A stretch of 9,413 nucleotides of DNA. Source: Hyphomicrobiales bacterium. Lineage in GTDB: Bacteria > Pseudomonadota > Alphaproteobacteria > Rhizobiales > Aestuariivirgaceae. The DNA is taken from positions 1 through 9,413 of the forward strand of contig JACMJT010000671.1 of NCBI GenBank assembly GCA_014380505.1, given 5' to 3'. Every line of letters starts with the position of its first letter. The first letter of the stretch is position 1. Made by a program: the position numbers and the translations under genes. Positions 1-7,036 of this stretch are shown one piece after another. The notes beneath the pieces are model-generated. The model was not told the origin of the DNA. It did not search any database and was given only the letters and a program-made list of their open reading frames with translations.

Positions 1-336
1 CGCCTTGCCGACCGTATCGGCATTATGAAGGATGGACGGCTGGTGCAGATGGCGACACCGGAGCAGATGATCGCAGCCCCTGCAGACGACTATGTGCGCG
101 CTTTCACCAAGAATGCGCCGCGTGACCGCATTCTCACGGTAGGCGCCATTGCCGGAAAAGCGAAAGGAAAGACGGGCGGCAAGCCAATAGAGGCCTCGGT
201 CAAGATCGGCGATGCCGCCGCACAAGTGTTATCGTCCGATCACGCTATTCCCGTTATCGACGGCCAGGGCAAGGCCATCGGCGCTGTCACGCGCGAAGGC
301 ATGATTGCGGCATTGTTTCCGGAGAGTGGCGCATGA
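1..336 (+). CDS. proV: Glycine betaine/proline ABC transporter ATP-binding protein, ProV-like, C-terminal end only
   Basis: Energises uptake of glycine betaine, proline betaine or related quaternary amines from the cytoplasmic side of the inner membrane. Only the last 111 residues lie in the window; the reading frame is open to the left edge, so the Walker motifs and the true start are outside. The visible part begins with the conserved segment after the H-loop (RLADRIGIMKDGRLVQ), followed by a TPEQMIAAPADDYVRAF stretch that closely resembles the end of the E. coli ProV nucleotide-binding domain. A short Gly/Lys-rich linker follows, then one CBS-like unit (about residues 63-105 of the visible part, with AIPVIDGQGKAIGAVTREGM). 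E. coli ProV carries roughly 190 residues and a CBS pair after this point, so this tail is shorter and seems to hold a single CBS repeat. The stop overlaps the permease start by 4 bp (ATGA), indicating translational coupling. Family assignment is firm; exact substrate is inferred. Confidence 0.85.
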   Translation, partial: RLADRIGIMKDGRLVQMATPEQMIAAPADDYVRAFTKNAPRDRILTVGAIAGKAKGKTGGKPIEASVKIGDAAAQVLSSDHAIPVIDGQGKAIGAVTREGMIAALFPESGA

Positions 337-2285
337 CCGAGGCGGTGCTCACCGGTTCGCCCCGGGTGCAAAGCCCGGCCATGCCGCCCGTCGTTTCATT
401 CGCGGTGTTGCTTGTTCTGACGGTAGCGCTCGCGCGTTTCGTGCCGTTTCTCGATCGATGGCCGGCGGAATGGGTGATCCCGGCGCGCGATTGGGTGACC
501 TTCTTCTTTGCCTGGCTGGGGAGCACCGCAAAGCCGGTCACGCGCGCCATTTCGTGGATGCTGGAACAACCCCTCGCGCTCGTCGAGGCTGCGCTCTATC
601 GCGGCGTGCTTGCCTGGCAATGGCCGCCGCTGCCGTGGATTTCGATTGTGGCGGGCACGGCAATTCTTGGCCATTGGGCGGGTGGCCGCAGGCTTGCGAT
701 TTTTTCCGGACTTTGCGCCTTCTATCTCGCCATCTTCGGCCTGTGGCCGGATGCGATGAAGACTCTCGCCATCGTCCTCGTCACCGTGCCGCTCGCCGTG
801 GCAGCCGGCCTTTTCCTCGGCATCCTGGCAACGCGCAACAGCCGCGCGGAAAGGGTGCTGAACACCGCTTTCGATGTGATGCAGGCGACACCCCACATGG
901 CCTATCTTGGCCCCGTTGTGGTGCTGTTCGGCTTCGGCCAAGTGCCGGCCATGCTGGCGACCCTGATATTTGCCCTGCCACCCATGGCGCGCTGCACCAT
1001 CCTCGGCATTCGCACGGTTCCCTCCGACATTCTGGAAGCAGGCCGCATGTCCGGTTGCACCCGGCGCCAGCTCCTGTGGAAGGTTGAATTGCCCGCGGCA
1101 CAACAGACATTGCTGTTGGGTCTCAACCAGGTGGTGATGCAGACGCTTGCCATGGCGGTGATTGCGTCCCTTGTCGGCGCCTCGGGCCTCGGCCAGAAGC
1201 TGCTTTTTTCGCTGCAGCAATTGCAGATCGGCAAGGCGGTCGAGCAGGGTATCGCCATTACACTCATCGCCATCGTGCTCGACCGCATGACGCAAGCCTA
1301 TATGCGCCGGGTGCCGCCGCGCTTCGCGCCGGGCACGCCGTGGCATCGGCGCCATTGGCATCTCGTTGCCTTTCTCGCAGTGCTCGTTGTCGCGGTTGCT
1401 GCCGCGCGGCTCGTTCCCGCACTCGCTGTGCTGCCCAAGGAATTCACTTTCTCCTATGGCGCTCCGATCAACGATCTGGTGCGGTGGGTATCCAAGACTT
1501 TCTTTGTCTACATCAAGCCCGTTCGCGACGGGATCACCATCTGGCTGCTTCTGCCGATGCGCGATTTCTATCTGTGGCTGCCTTGGCCCGCGGTTATCGG
1601 AGTTTTGGCCCTCACCGGCTGGCATCTGGGTGGATGGCGACTGGCGCTCATTCCCATTTGCCTTTTTGGATTTCTATTGCTGACGGGCTTCTGGACGCCG
1701 CTGATGCTAACCATCTATCTGGTCACGGGCTGCACCATCCTGTGCATCCTTATCGGAGTGCCGCTCGGCATCTGGTCAGCTCACAATGCCTCGGTGGCGC
1801 GCGTCATCATGGCGGTGTGCGATACGTTGCAGACATTCCCGAGCTTCATCTATCTCATTCCGGTGATCATGCTGTTTCAAACCAGCGATCTTTCCAATGT
1901 CATCGCCATGCTGTTCTATGCAACGGTACCGGCGGTGCGTTATACCTATCTAGGACTAATCCGCGTTCCGAGTGCTACGATCGAGGCCGCGATTGCGGCG
2001 GGGGCCAAGCCCCGGCAACGGCTGTGGAAGGTCGAAATGCCCATCGCATTCCCGGAAATCCTGCTCGGCATCAACCAGACCATCATGATGGCGCTTGCCA
2101 TGGTGGCGATCACGGCGCTGATTGGCTCGCGCGATCTGGGCCAGGAAATCTACAAGGCGCTGCCCGGCGCCGATACGGGCCGGGGATTGCTGGCGGGCCT
2201 CGGCATTGCCTTCATCGGCATTACCGCCGACCGGCTGATTGGCGCCTGGGCGAGGCGGCGTAAAATGGCACTCGGGATGACGTAA
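333..2285 (+). CDS. proW: Glycine betaine/proline-type ABC transporter permease, two fused ProW-like domains
   Basis: Inner-membrane channel of the quaternary amine importer powered by the upstream ATPase. The 650-residue protein is an internal duplication. Each half has an N-terminal hydrophobic region and then a BPD_transp_1 core. The cores align clearly: DVMQATPHMAYLGPVVVLFG (181-200) with CDTLQTFPSFIYLIPVIMLF (496-515), and the coupling (EAA) loops ILEAGRMSGCTRRQLLWKVELP-like (233-254) with TIEAAIAAGAKPRQRLWKVE-like (549-570). Both are followed by LLGLNQ/LLGINQ and a GLGQ or DLGQ turn (285-288, 601-604). E. coli ProW is about 354 residues with one core and acts as a homodimer, so this chain probably supplies both subunits. 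The ATG at 333 overlaps the proV stop and has GGAGAG 6 nt upstream. The region 340-430 between halves contains additional transmembrane segments. No substrate-binding domain is fused to it. Fused forms occur in other alphaproteobacteria, to my knowledge. Substrate is inferred from homology. Confidence 0.87.
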   Translation: MTEAVLTGSPRVQSPAMPPVVSFAVLLVLTVALARFVPFLDRWPAEWVIPARDWVTFFFAWLGSTAKPVTRAISWMLEQPLALVEAALYRGVLAWQWPPLPWISIVAGTAILGHWAGGRRLAIFSGLCAFYLAIFGLWPDAMKTLAIVLVTVPLAVAAGLFLGILATRNSRAERVLNTAFDVMQATPHMAYLGPVVVLFGFGQVPAMLATLIFALPPMARCTILGIRTVPSDILEAGRMSGCTRRQLLWKVELPAAQQTLLLGLNQVVMQTLAMAVIASLVGASGLGQKLLFSLQQLQIGKAVEQGIAITLIAIVLDRMTQAYMRRVPPRFAPGTPWHRRHWHLVAFLAVLVVAVAAARLVPALAVLPKEFTFSYGAPINDLVRWVSKTFFVYIKPVRDGITIWLLLPMRDFYLWLPWPAVIGVLALTGWHLGGWRLALIPICLFGFLLLTGFWTPLMLTIYLVTGCTILCILIGVPLGIWSAHNASVARVIMAVCDTLQTFPSFIYLIPVIMLFQTSDLSNVIAMLFYATVPAVRYTYLGLIRVPSATIEAAIAAGAKPRQRLWKVEMPIAFPEILLGINQTIMMALAMVAITALIGSRDLGQEIYKALPGADTGRGLLAGLGIAFIGITADRLIGAWARRRKMALGMT

Positions 2286-2288
2286 GAT

Positions 2289-3497
2289 TTATGGCCGGAA
2301 GACGTCGGCGTCTGGATCGGTGATCCCATCTATCGTCCGCGAGATGATTTGCGCCGCAAGCATGCTGAAAGTGATGCCGTTCCCGCCAAAGCCGAGAGCC
2401 GCGTAGGTTCGCTTGTAGCCGCGCACCAGGCCGATTGCGGGCATTCCAGTTTCACTTTCGCCGAAGTTTCCAGTCCATGCATAGTGAGGTTCAAAATCTA
2501 TCCGCGGAAAAATGCGCTTCGCCTTCTTCATGAGGCTGGCAGATTTTTTACCGATGAGACGGTCTCGTTTTTCTTCATCCGAGAACGTTTCATCTACGCC
2601 CCCGGCGATGACCCGCCCATCCAGTGTTGTCCGCATATAGAGATATGGATCGGCTGCTTGCCAGACCAGTTCCCGGCCCGGCCAAAGATTGCGCCGCTGG
2701 GGCCGCGTGGCGATGGCCCAGGTTGAAATAACCTTCAACCCTTTCGGTTGTACGAATTTGGGAAGTTCATAGCCCGTGCACATCACCACATGTTTCGCGA
2801 TAATACGGCGGCCATCGGCGGCGCGAACGCGCACTCTTGACTTGATCTCATCGATCTCGACAGCATCGAACGGGCTGACGACTTTGCCCCCGTCGGCACG
2901 GAATTGACGCCACAGGCCGGCAACCATCTTGGCTGGATCGGCCTCCCCATTGCCGCGCGACAAAATCGCTCCGGACTTGGCGATGCCGATGAGTTGGCGA
3001 AGTTCCTTTGCATCGACAAACGCCGAGCGCAGCCCAAGCCGCTGCCTCTCCTCTGCTTCGCGCTTAAGCCCTTTCACGTCCAGCACGTCGCCCGGCAGAT
3101 ACACGGTGGAGCGCTCACGGAAATCGCAATCAATTTGCAAATCGGAAATCCGGTCGCCCAGGGCCCCGACGGCGCTGGCCGATCTGATCCACGCCCGGGC
3201 GGCGCGCTCACGCCCGACTTTGCGGTTCAGCACCGTCAGGGGAGTATCTAGTTCGAATTGCAGCAACGAGGTGCTGGCCGGTGTTGAGCCGGTCATCGGT
3301 TCGCGCCGGTCGACCGCTATCACCTGGAACCCGGCCCTCAACAGAGAGTCGGCCATAAGTGCTCCGGAAATTCCCGTGCCGACCACAACGACATCAGGCC
3401 GCTCCTGTTTTCCCAGGAGATCGATTCCAATCCTGGGCCGGCGCCCCTTTTGCCAAACGGATTTCCCCGTCCGGAGATCGCGGTTCTGGGTGAGCAT
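2289..3497 (-). CDS. FAD-dependent oxidoreductase of the DAO/DadA-like superfamily
   Basis: Probable cytoplasmic flavoenzyme that oxidises an amine or amino acid type C-N bond; the substrate is unknown. At 402 residues it has a family-typical length. A polar N-terminal lead (1-33, with DLRTGKSVW) precedes the Rossmann fold, where DVVVVGTGISGALMADSLL (35-53) gives the GxGxxG dinucleotide motif at G40, G42 and G45, and the strand ending AVD (D63) supplies the acidic residue expected to bind the ribose. The C-terminal FAD-contact segment is GFGGNGITFSMLAAQ (369-383), typical of DAO-fold enzymes. There is no signal peptide and no iron-sulfur motif. It is the last gene of the minus-strand operon, starting 2 bp after the upstream permease stop, with a modest AAGGGCG ribosome site about 10 nt before ATG. 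This implies co-transcription with the importer and suggests it acts on the imported compound or something derived from it. Its stop lies 3 bp from the stop of the convergent proW-like gene. D-amino acid, sarcosine-like or polyamine substrates are all possible. Confidence 0.82.
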   Translation of the reverse strand: MLTQNRDLRTGKSVWQKGRRPRIGIDLLGKQERPDVVVVGTGISGALMADSLLRAGFQVIAVDRREPMTGSTPASTSLLQFELDTPLTVLNRKVGRERAARAWIRSASAVGALGDRISDLQIDCDFRERSTVYLPGDVLDVKGLKREAEERQRLGLRSAFVDAKELRQLIGIAKSGAILSRGNGEADPAKMVAGLWRQFRADGGKVVSPFDAVEIDEIKSRVRVRAADGRRIIAKHVVMCTGYELPKFVQPKGLKVISTWAIATRPQRRNLWPGRELVWQAADPYLYMRTTLDGRVIAGGVDETFSDEEKRDRLIGKKSASLMKKAKRIFPRIDFEPHYAWTGNFGESETGMPAIGLVRGYKRTYAALGFGGNGITFSMLAAQIISRTIDGITDPDADVFRP

Positions 3498-3499
3498 GG

Positions 3500-4441
3500 C
3501 TAGCGTTCGCCCTTGCGGTAGGGGATCATCAAGGCGCGCGGGTAGGCGGCCCGACGCGACATGACGATCAAGGCCAGGATCGACAGGATGAACGGCAGCA
3601 TGAGGAACACCTGATAGGGCACATAGCCGCCGGCCAGTTGCTGCAACCGGAGCTGATAGGCGTCAAAGGCGCCGAACAACAGCGCGCCGAGCAGTGCCTT
3701 ACCGGGCCGCCATGAACCGAACACGACGAGCGCTACGGCGATCCAGCCGCGGCCGTTGATCATCTCGAAGAAGAACGAATTGAAGGCCGAGAGTGTCAGG
3801 AAACTGCCGCCGATGCCCATCAAGGCGCTTCCGAACATCACTGCGGCCATGCGTACCCAGATGACACTGATGCCTTGGGCTTCGGCCGCTTGTGGATTTT
3901 CGCCAACTGTCCTCACCGCAAGGCCCATCGGTGTCCGGTACAACAGCCAGCCGACAACAGCTACGGCGATGAAGGCCAGGTAAGTGAGGGGTGTTTGGCG
4001 GAACAGTGCTTCACCCACCACGGGAATATCCGATAGCAGCGGGATGGCCCACGGCTGGAAGGGCTCGATCTTGGGCGGCGAGGTCACTTCCGGGAATGAC
4101 AGGCGATAGGCGTAGTAAGAGAGTGACGTCGCAAGCAGGGTGATGCCAATGCCCGTTACGTGTTGCGACAGTCCAAGCGGCACCACCAGAAAGCCGTGCA
4201 GCAGGCCGAAGGCCGCCCCCGCCAGTGCCGCCACCAAAACGCCAAACCATAAGTCGCCACCTAGAAAGACCGTGAGCCAGCCGGCGAATGCGCCCGCCGT
4301 CATGATACCCTCGATGCCGAGATTGAGGACGCCGGCGCGCTCGCAGATCAGTTCGCCCAGCGTTGCAAAAATCAGCGGCGATGCGATGCGGACAGCGGCC
4401 GCCCACAGCGACGCGGTGAACAGGATTTCAAACGCGTCCAT
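3500..4441 (-). CDS. BMP-type (nucleoside/simple sugar class) ABC transporter permease, NupQ-like
   Basis: One of two inner-membrane subunits forming the channel of the BMP-receptor importer. It belongs to the BPD_transp_2 family: 313 residues, mostly hydrophobic helices, with the diagnostic ERAGVLNLGIEGIM segment (34-47), the cytoplasmic coupling motif GENPQAAEAQGI (180-191), and GRGWIAVALVVFGSWRPG (230-247). These are the hallmarks of the second permease in NupOPQ/YufOPQ-like systems. The start ATG lies inside the end of the preceding permease gene (14 bp overlap) and has GGTGGAG 5 nt upstream, so translation is coupled. It is followed after 2 bp by the oxidoreductase gene. The family includes transporters for purine and pyrimidine nucleosides and other small molecules, so the substrate cannot be read from this subunit alone. 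Confidence 0.9.
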   Translation of the reverse strand: MDAFEILFTASLWAAAVRIASPLIFATLGELICERAGVLNLGIEGIMTAGAFAGWLTVFLGGDLWFGVLVAALAGAAFGLLHGFLVVPLGLSQHVTGIGITLLATSLSYYAYRLSFPEVTSPPKIEPFQPWAIPLLSDIPVVGEALFRQTPLTYLAFIAVAVVGWLLYRTPMGLAVRTVGENPQAAEAQGISVIWVRMAAVMFGSALMGIGGSFLTLSAFNSFFFEMINGRGWIAVALVVFGSWRPGKALLGALLFGAFDAYQLRLQQLAGGYVPYQVFLMLPFILSILALIVMSRRAAYPRALMIPYRKGER

Positions 4442-5492
4442 GGGATCTCCACCGCATGCGGTAGCGCGTCATCATGACGGCGGTCACCATGGACAGCAGG
4501 GAAACCGCCACCATGACATGGGCGATATAGCTGGGCACGCCCGCCGTCCGGCTCATGGCGTCGGCGCCGACGAAGACCGCGGCGACGAAGACCGCGGCGG
4601 CGATGACGCCCAGGGGATGCAGCAGCGCCAGCATGGCAACGACGATGCCGGTGTAACCGAAGCCCGGCGACAGATCGAGGGTGAGATTGCCCTTGAGCCC
4701 CGCCACTTCCGTCATGCCGGCAAGCCCCGCCAGCCCTCCCGACAGCAGGGCCGTTTTTGCAAGCACGCGATTGACGGGAATTCCGGCGAAAGAGGCGGCC
4801 TTCGGATTGTGGCCCACGGCGCGCATTTCATAGCCCAACGCCGATTTGCGGTCGATAAACCAGACGGCGACTGCCGCCGCGATGGCGATCACAAAGCCCA
4901 TATGCAGCCGCTTGCCTTCCACCAGCTTGGGTAATTGCGCTTCGGCGATGACCTTCTTCGACTGTGGCCAGCCGAGGCCTAGAGGATCTTTCAACACGCC
5001 TTCCAGGAGCATGCTGACAAACAGCACGGCGACGAAATTGAGCAGCAGCGTCGTCACCACCTCATCGACGCCAAAGCGGGTTTTAAGAAAGGTTGGCGCT
5101 GAAAGCATCAACGCGCCGCCGAGCATGGCGGCAGCCATCAGCACCGGGATCAGGATAGGGGACGGCAATGGCAGCAAACCGGTTCCGAAAACCACTGTCA
5201 TCACGGCGCCGGCATAGAGCTGGGCTTCGGCGCCGATGTTCCACAGTTTGGCGCGAAACGCCACGGCCACCGCAAGGCCGGTGAAGATCAAGGGCGTGGC
5301 CCGGGTAAGAGTTTCCAGGAAGGCGAATTGGGATCCGGCCGCCCCTTCGATAATCAGTTGAAGCACCGAGAAGGGTGAAGCGCCCGACAGCATCACCAGA
5401 AAGGCGCAGAAAACAACGGAAGCGGCAAGTGCCGCCACGGGATAACCGATCAGGATCGTAAGCGGGCGTTTGCCGCGCGGTTCAAGCCGCAT
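4428..5492 (-). CDS. BMP-type (nucleoside/simple sugar class) ABC transporter permease, NupP-like
   Basis: Partner permease of the 3500-4441 subunit in the inner-membrane channel. The 354-residue protein has the BPD_transp_2 signature FRAKLWNIGAEAQLYAGA (79-96), GVDEVVTTLLLNFVA (141-155), the coupling-loop motif GHNPKAASFAGIPVNRV (227-243) and the downstream segment GFGYTGIVVAMLALLHPLG (277-295). A first hydrophobic helix at about 12-36 follows a basic N-terminus (MRLEPRGKRP), consistent with a cytoplasmic N-terminus. The start overlaps the ATPase stop by 11 bp and has GGGAG 8 nt upstream; the gene end overlaps the next permease by 14 bp. Residues 299-308 are a doubled AAVFV caused by a perfect 15-bp tandem repeat. 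The helix there keeps roughly the usual family length by my recollection of homologues, so function is probably intact. Confidence 0.9.
   Translation of the reverse strand: MRLEPRGKRPLTILIGYPVAALAASVVFCAFLVMLSGASPFSVLQLIIEGAAGSQFAFLETLTRATPLIFTGLAVAVAFRAKLWNIGAEAQLYAGAVMTVVFGTGLLPLPSPILIPVLMAAAMLGGALMLSAPTFLKTRFGVDEVVTTLLLNFVAVLFVSMLLEGVLKDPLGLGWPQSKKVIAEAQLPKLVEGKRLHMGFVIAIAAAVAVWFIDRKSALGYEMRAVGHNPKAASFAGIPVNRVLAKTALLSGGLAGLAGMTEVAGLKGNLTLDLSPGFGYTGIVVAMLALLHPLGVIAAAVFVAAVFVGADAMSRTAGVPSYIAHVMVAVSLLSMVTAVMMTRYRMRWRSHGRV
4569..4598. repeat. Perfect 15-bp tandem duplication inside the NupP-like permease gene
   Basis: The unit GACGAAGACCGCGGC occurs twice head to tail without mismatch (4569-4583 and 4584-4598). 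Being 15 bp long it keeps frame and encodes AAVFV twice (residues 299-308) in a late transmembrane helix. Identical codon choice in both copies suggests slippage duplication or gene-internal homogenisation rather than pure protein-level convergence. Confidence 0.85.
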
Positions 5493-7032
5493 CCGACACG
5501 CTCCCGGTCTCGAAGCCCTGGCCCGCCATCATTAGCCCCAATTGCTGTATGGTTACATCGCGGCGTGGCATGGGTGATGAGAGCGAGCCCCGATAGATAA
5601 CGGCAATCCGGTCGGCCAGCGACAGCAATTCGTCGAGATCTTCGGAAATCAGCAGAACGGCGGCACCCCGTTTGCGGGCCGCCAGCAGTTGCTCATGGAC
5701 GTAACTGATGGCGCCCACATCAAGGCCGCGCGTCGGCTGATTGGCAAGTATCACGCGGGGCCCTCCGGCCATAACCCGGCCCAGGATCAGTTTCTGCATG
5801 TTACCGCCCGACAGAAGCCGCACTTGGGCTTCCGGCGAGGGACACTTCACCTCATAGTCGGCGATGATTTTTTCAGCGAAGGCGCGGGCTTTCGTCCAAT
5901 CGATCATGCCTCGCCTGGCAAACGACGAAGCCCGGTAACTTTCCGAGATTACATTCTCGGTCACGGTCATGTCGCCGATCAGCCCTTCGGCCTGGCGGTC
6001 TTCCGGTATGCGCGCCACGCCTTTCGCCACCATGACGCGGGGCGACCCCTGTGCGAGGTCAACGCCATCAAGCGTGATGGTTCCAGTAACGGGCGTCACT
6101 ACGCCACCAATAACGTCGGCCAGAAGACTCTGGCCGTTCCCGCTCACGCCGGCAATTCCGGTGATTTCACCGGCGCGGAGTTCGAGCGTTATATCGTCGA
6201 GGCGCTTCGAGGCATGCCGGGCGCTGATATTCCCGAGGCGAAGAACGATGTCGCCCGGCTCCTGCGGCTCGGCTTTGGCCTGCGGAATTGCGCGGCCAAC
6301 CATGAGTTCGGCCAGTTCGGCCCGGGTTACACCCGCCACTTCGCGCTCGGCCACCAGCTTGCCTCCGCGCAATACCGCGACCCGGTGGCATGCCGCCAAA
6401 ATTTCCTTGAGCTTGTGGGAAATGAAGATGATCGACAATCCCTTGGCGACGAAGCGTTTCAAGGTGTCGAAGAGGAACGCCGATTCCTGCGGCGTCAGCA
6501 CCGCGGTGGGCTCATCGAGGATGAGGATATTCGCCTCCCGATAAAGCGCCTTGAGAATCGCAACCCGCTGGCGCTCGCCCACCGAAAGGGTTGCCACGGT
6601 GGCATCGGGATCGACTTCCAGCCCAAATGTCTGGCCAAGATCGCGGATGCGCCGGCGTGCCCGCCCGCGATCGGAAGACAGCGACCACAGGGACTCGGTG
6701 CCCAGCACGATGTTGTCGAGAACCGTCAGATTATCGGCCAGGGTGAAATGCTGATGCACCATGCCGACGCCAGCGGCGATGGACGCTGCCGGCGAGCCAG
6801 GTTGGAGTGGCTTGGCCTCAATCTCGATCGCGCCCTCGTCGGCGACATAGTGGCCGAAAAGGATATTCATCAACGTGGTTTTGCCGGCGCCATTCTCACC
6901 GAGGAGGCCCACGATCTCGCCCCTTTTGAGAGAGAGCGAGATCGCATCATTGGCGATGAGCGGACCGAAACGCTTGGTGATGCCGGAGAGCCGGAGAACA
7001 ATCTCCTGTTCTCCAGCGTCTTGACCGGTCAT
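5482..7032 (-). CDS. BMP-type ABC transporter ATPase with two nucleotide-binding domains, NupO-like
   Basis: Cytoplasmic motor of the importer: 516 residues with two fused ABC domains. The first is canonical: Walker A GENGAGKT (45-52), Q-loop Q94 in VHQHF, signature LSVGE (149-153), Walker B ILILDEPTAVLT (169-180) and H-loop H206 in ISHK. The second is degenerate: P-loop GVSGNGQS (295-302) has Gln301 where Lys is expected; the signature LSGGN (407-411) is kept; Walker B reads VILANQPTRGLD (427-438), with Asn-Gln replacing Asp-Glu; and the H-loop position is Glu464 in LLISED. Only the first site should therefore be catalytically competent. To my knowledge, divergence of the second domain is common in the NupO/sugar-importer families and is not a sign of decay. 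It begins 4 bp after the receptor stop with no strong ribosome site, so it probably depends on translational coupling, and it overlaps the first permease by 11 bp. Confidence 0.92.
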   Translation of the reverse strand: MTGQDAGEQEIVLRLSGITKRFGPLIANDAISLSLKRGEIVGLLGENGAGKTTLMNILFGHYVADEGAIEIEAKPLQPGSPAASIAAGVGMVHQHFTLADNLTVLDNIVLGTESLWSLSSDRGRARRRIRDLGQTFGLEVDPDATVATLSVGERQRVAILKALYREANILILDEPTAVLTPQESAFLFDTLKRFVAKGLSIIFISHKLKEILAACHRVAVLRGGKLVAEREVAGVTRAELAELMVGRAIPQAKAEPQEPGDIVLRLGNISARHASKRLDDITLELRAGEITGIAGVSGNGQSLLADVIGGVVTPVTGTITLDGVDLAQGSPRVMVAKGVARIPEDRQAEGLIGDMTVTENVISESYRASSFARRGMIDWTKARAFAEKIIADYEVKCPSPEAQVRLLSGGNMQKLILGRVMAGGPRVILANQPTRGLDVGAISYVHEQLLAARKRGAAVLLISEDLDELLSLADRIAVIYRGSLSSPMPRRDVTIQQLGLMMAGQGFETGSVSDAA

Positions 7033-7036
7033 CGGC

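Noticed and set aside
396..1625. Long minus-strand open frame (409 codons) opposite the fused permease gene
   Set aside because: Composition (many His, Gln, Arg, Asn) is typical of a reverse-strand shadow of a hydrophobic protein; no ribosome site or family resemblance.
2300..2326. Two adjacent small hairpins, AGACG-TCGG-CGTCT and GGATC-GGT-GATCC, near the convergent gene ends
   Set aside because: Stems are only five pairs, lie inside the oxidoreductase coding region and have no T-run after them, so they are not credible intrinsic terminators.
7022..7031. Perfect palindrome TGACCGGTCA at the start of the ABC ATPase gene
   Set aside because: It resembles half-sites of the leader palindrome but lacks the 4-bp centre, and is explained by the start codons of the ATPase (Met-Thr-Gly-Gln) within an operon.
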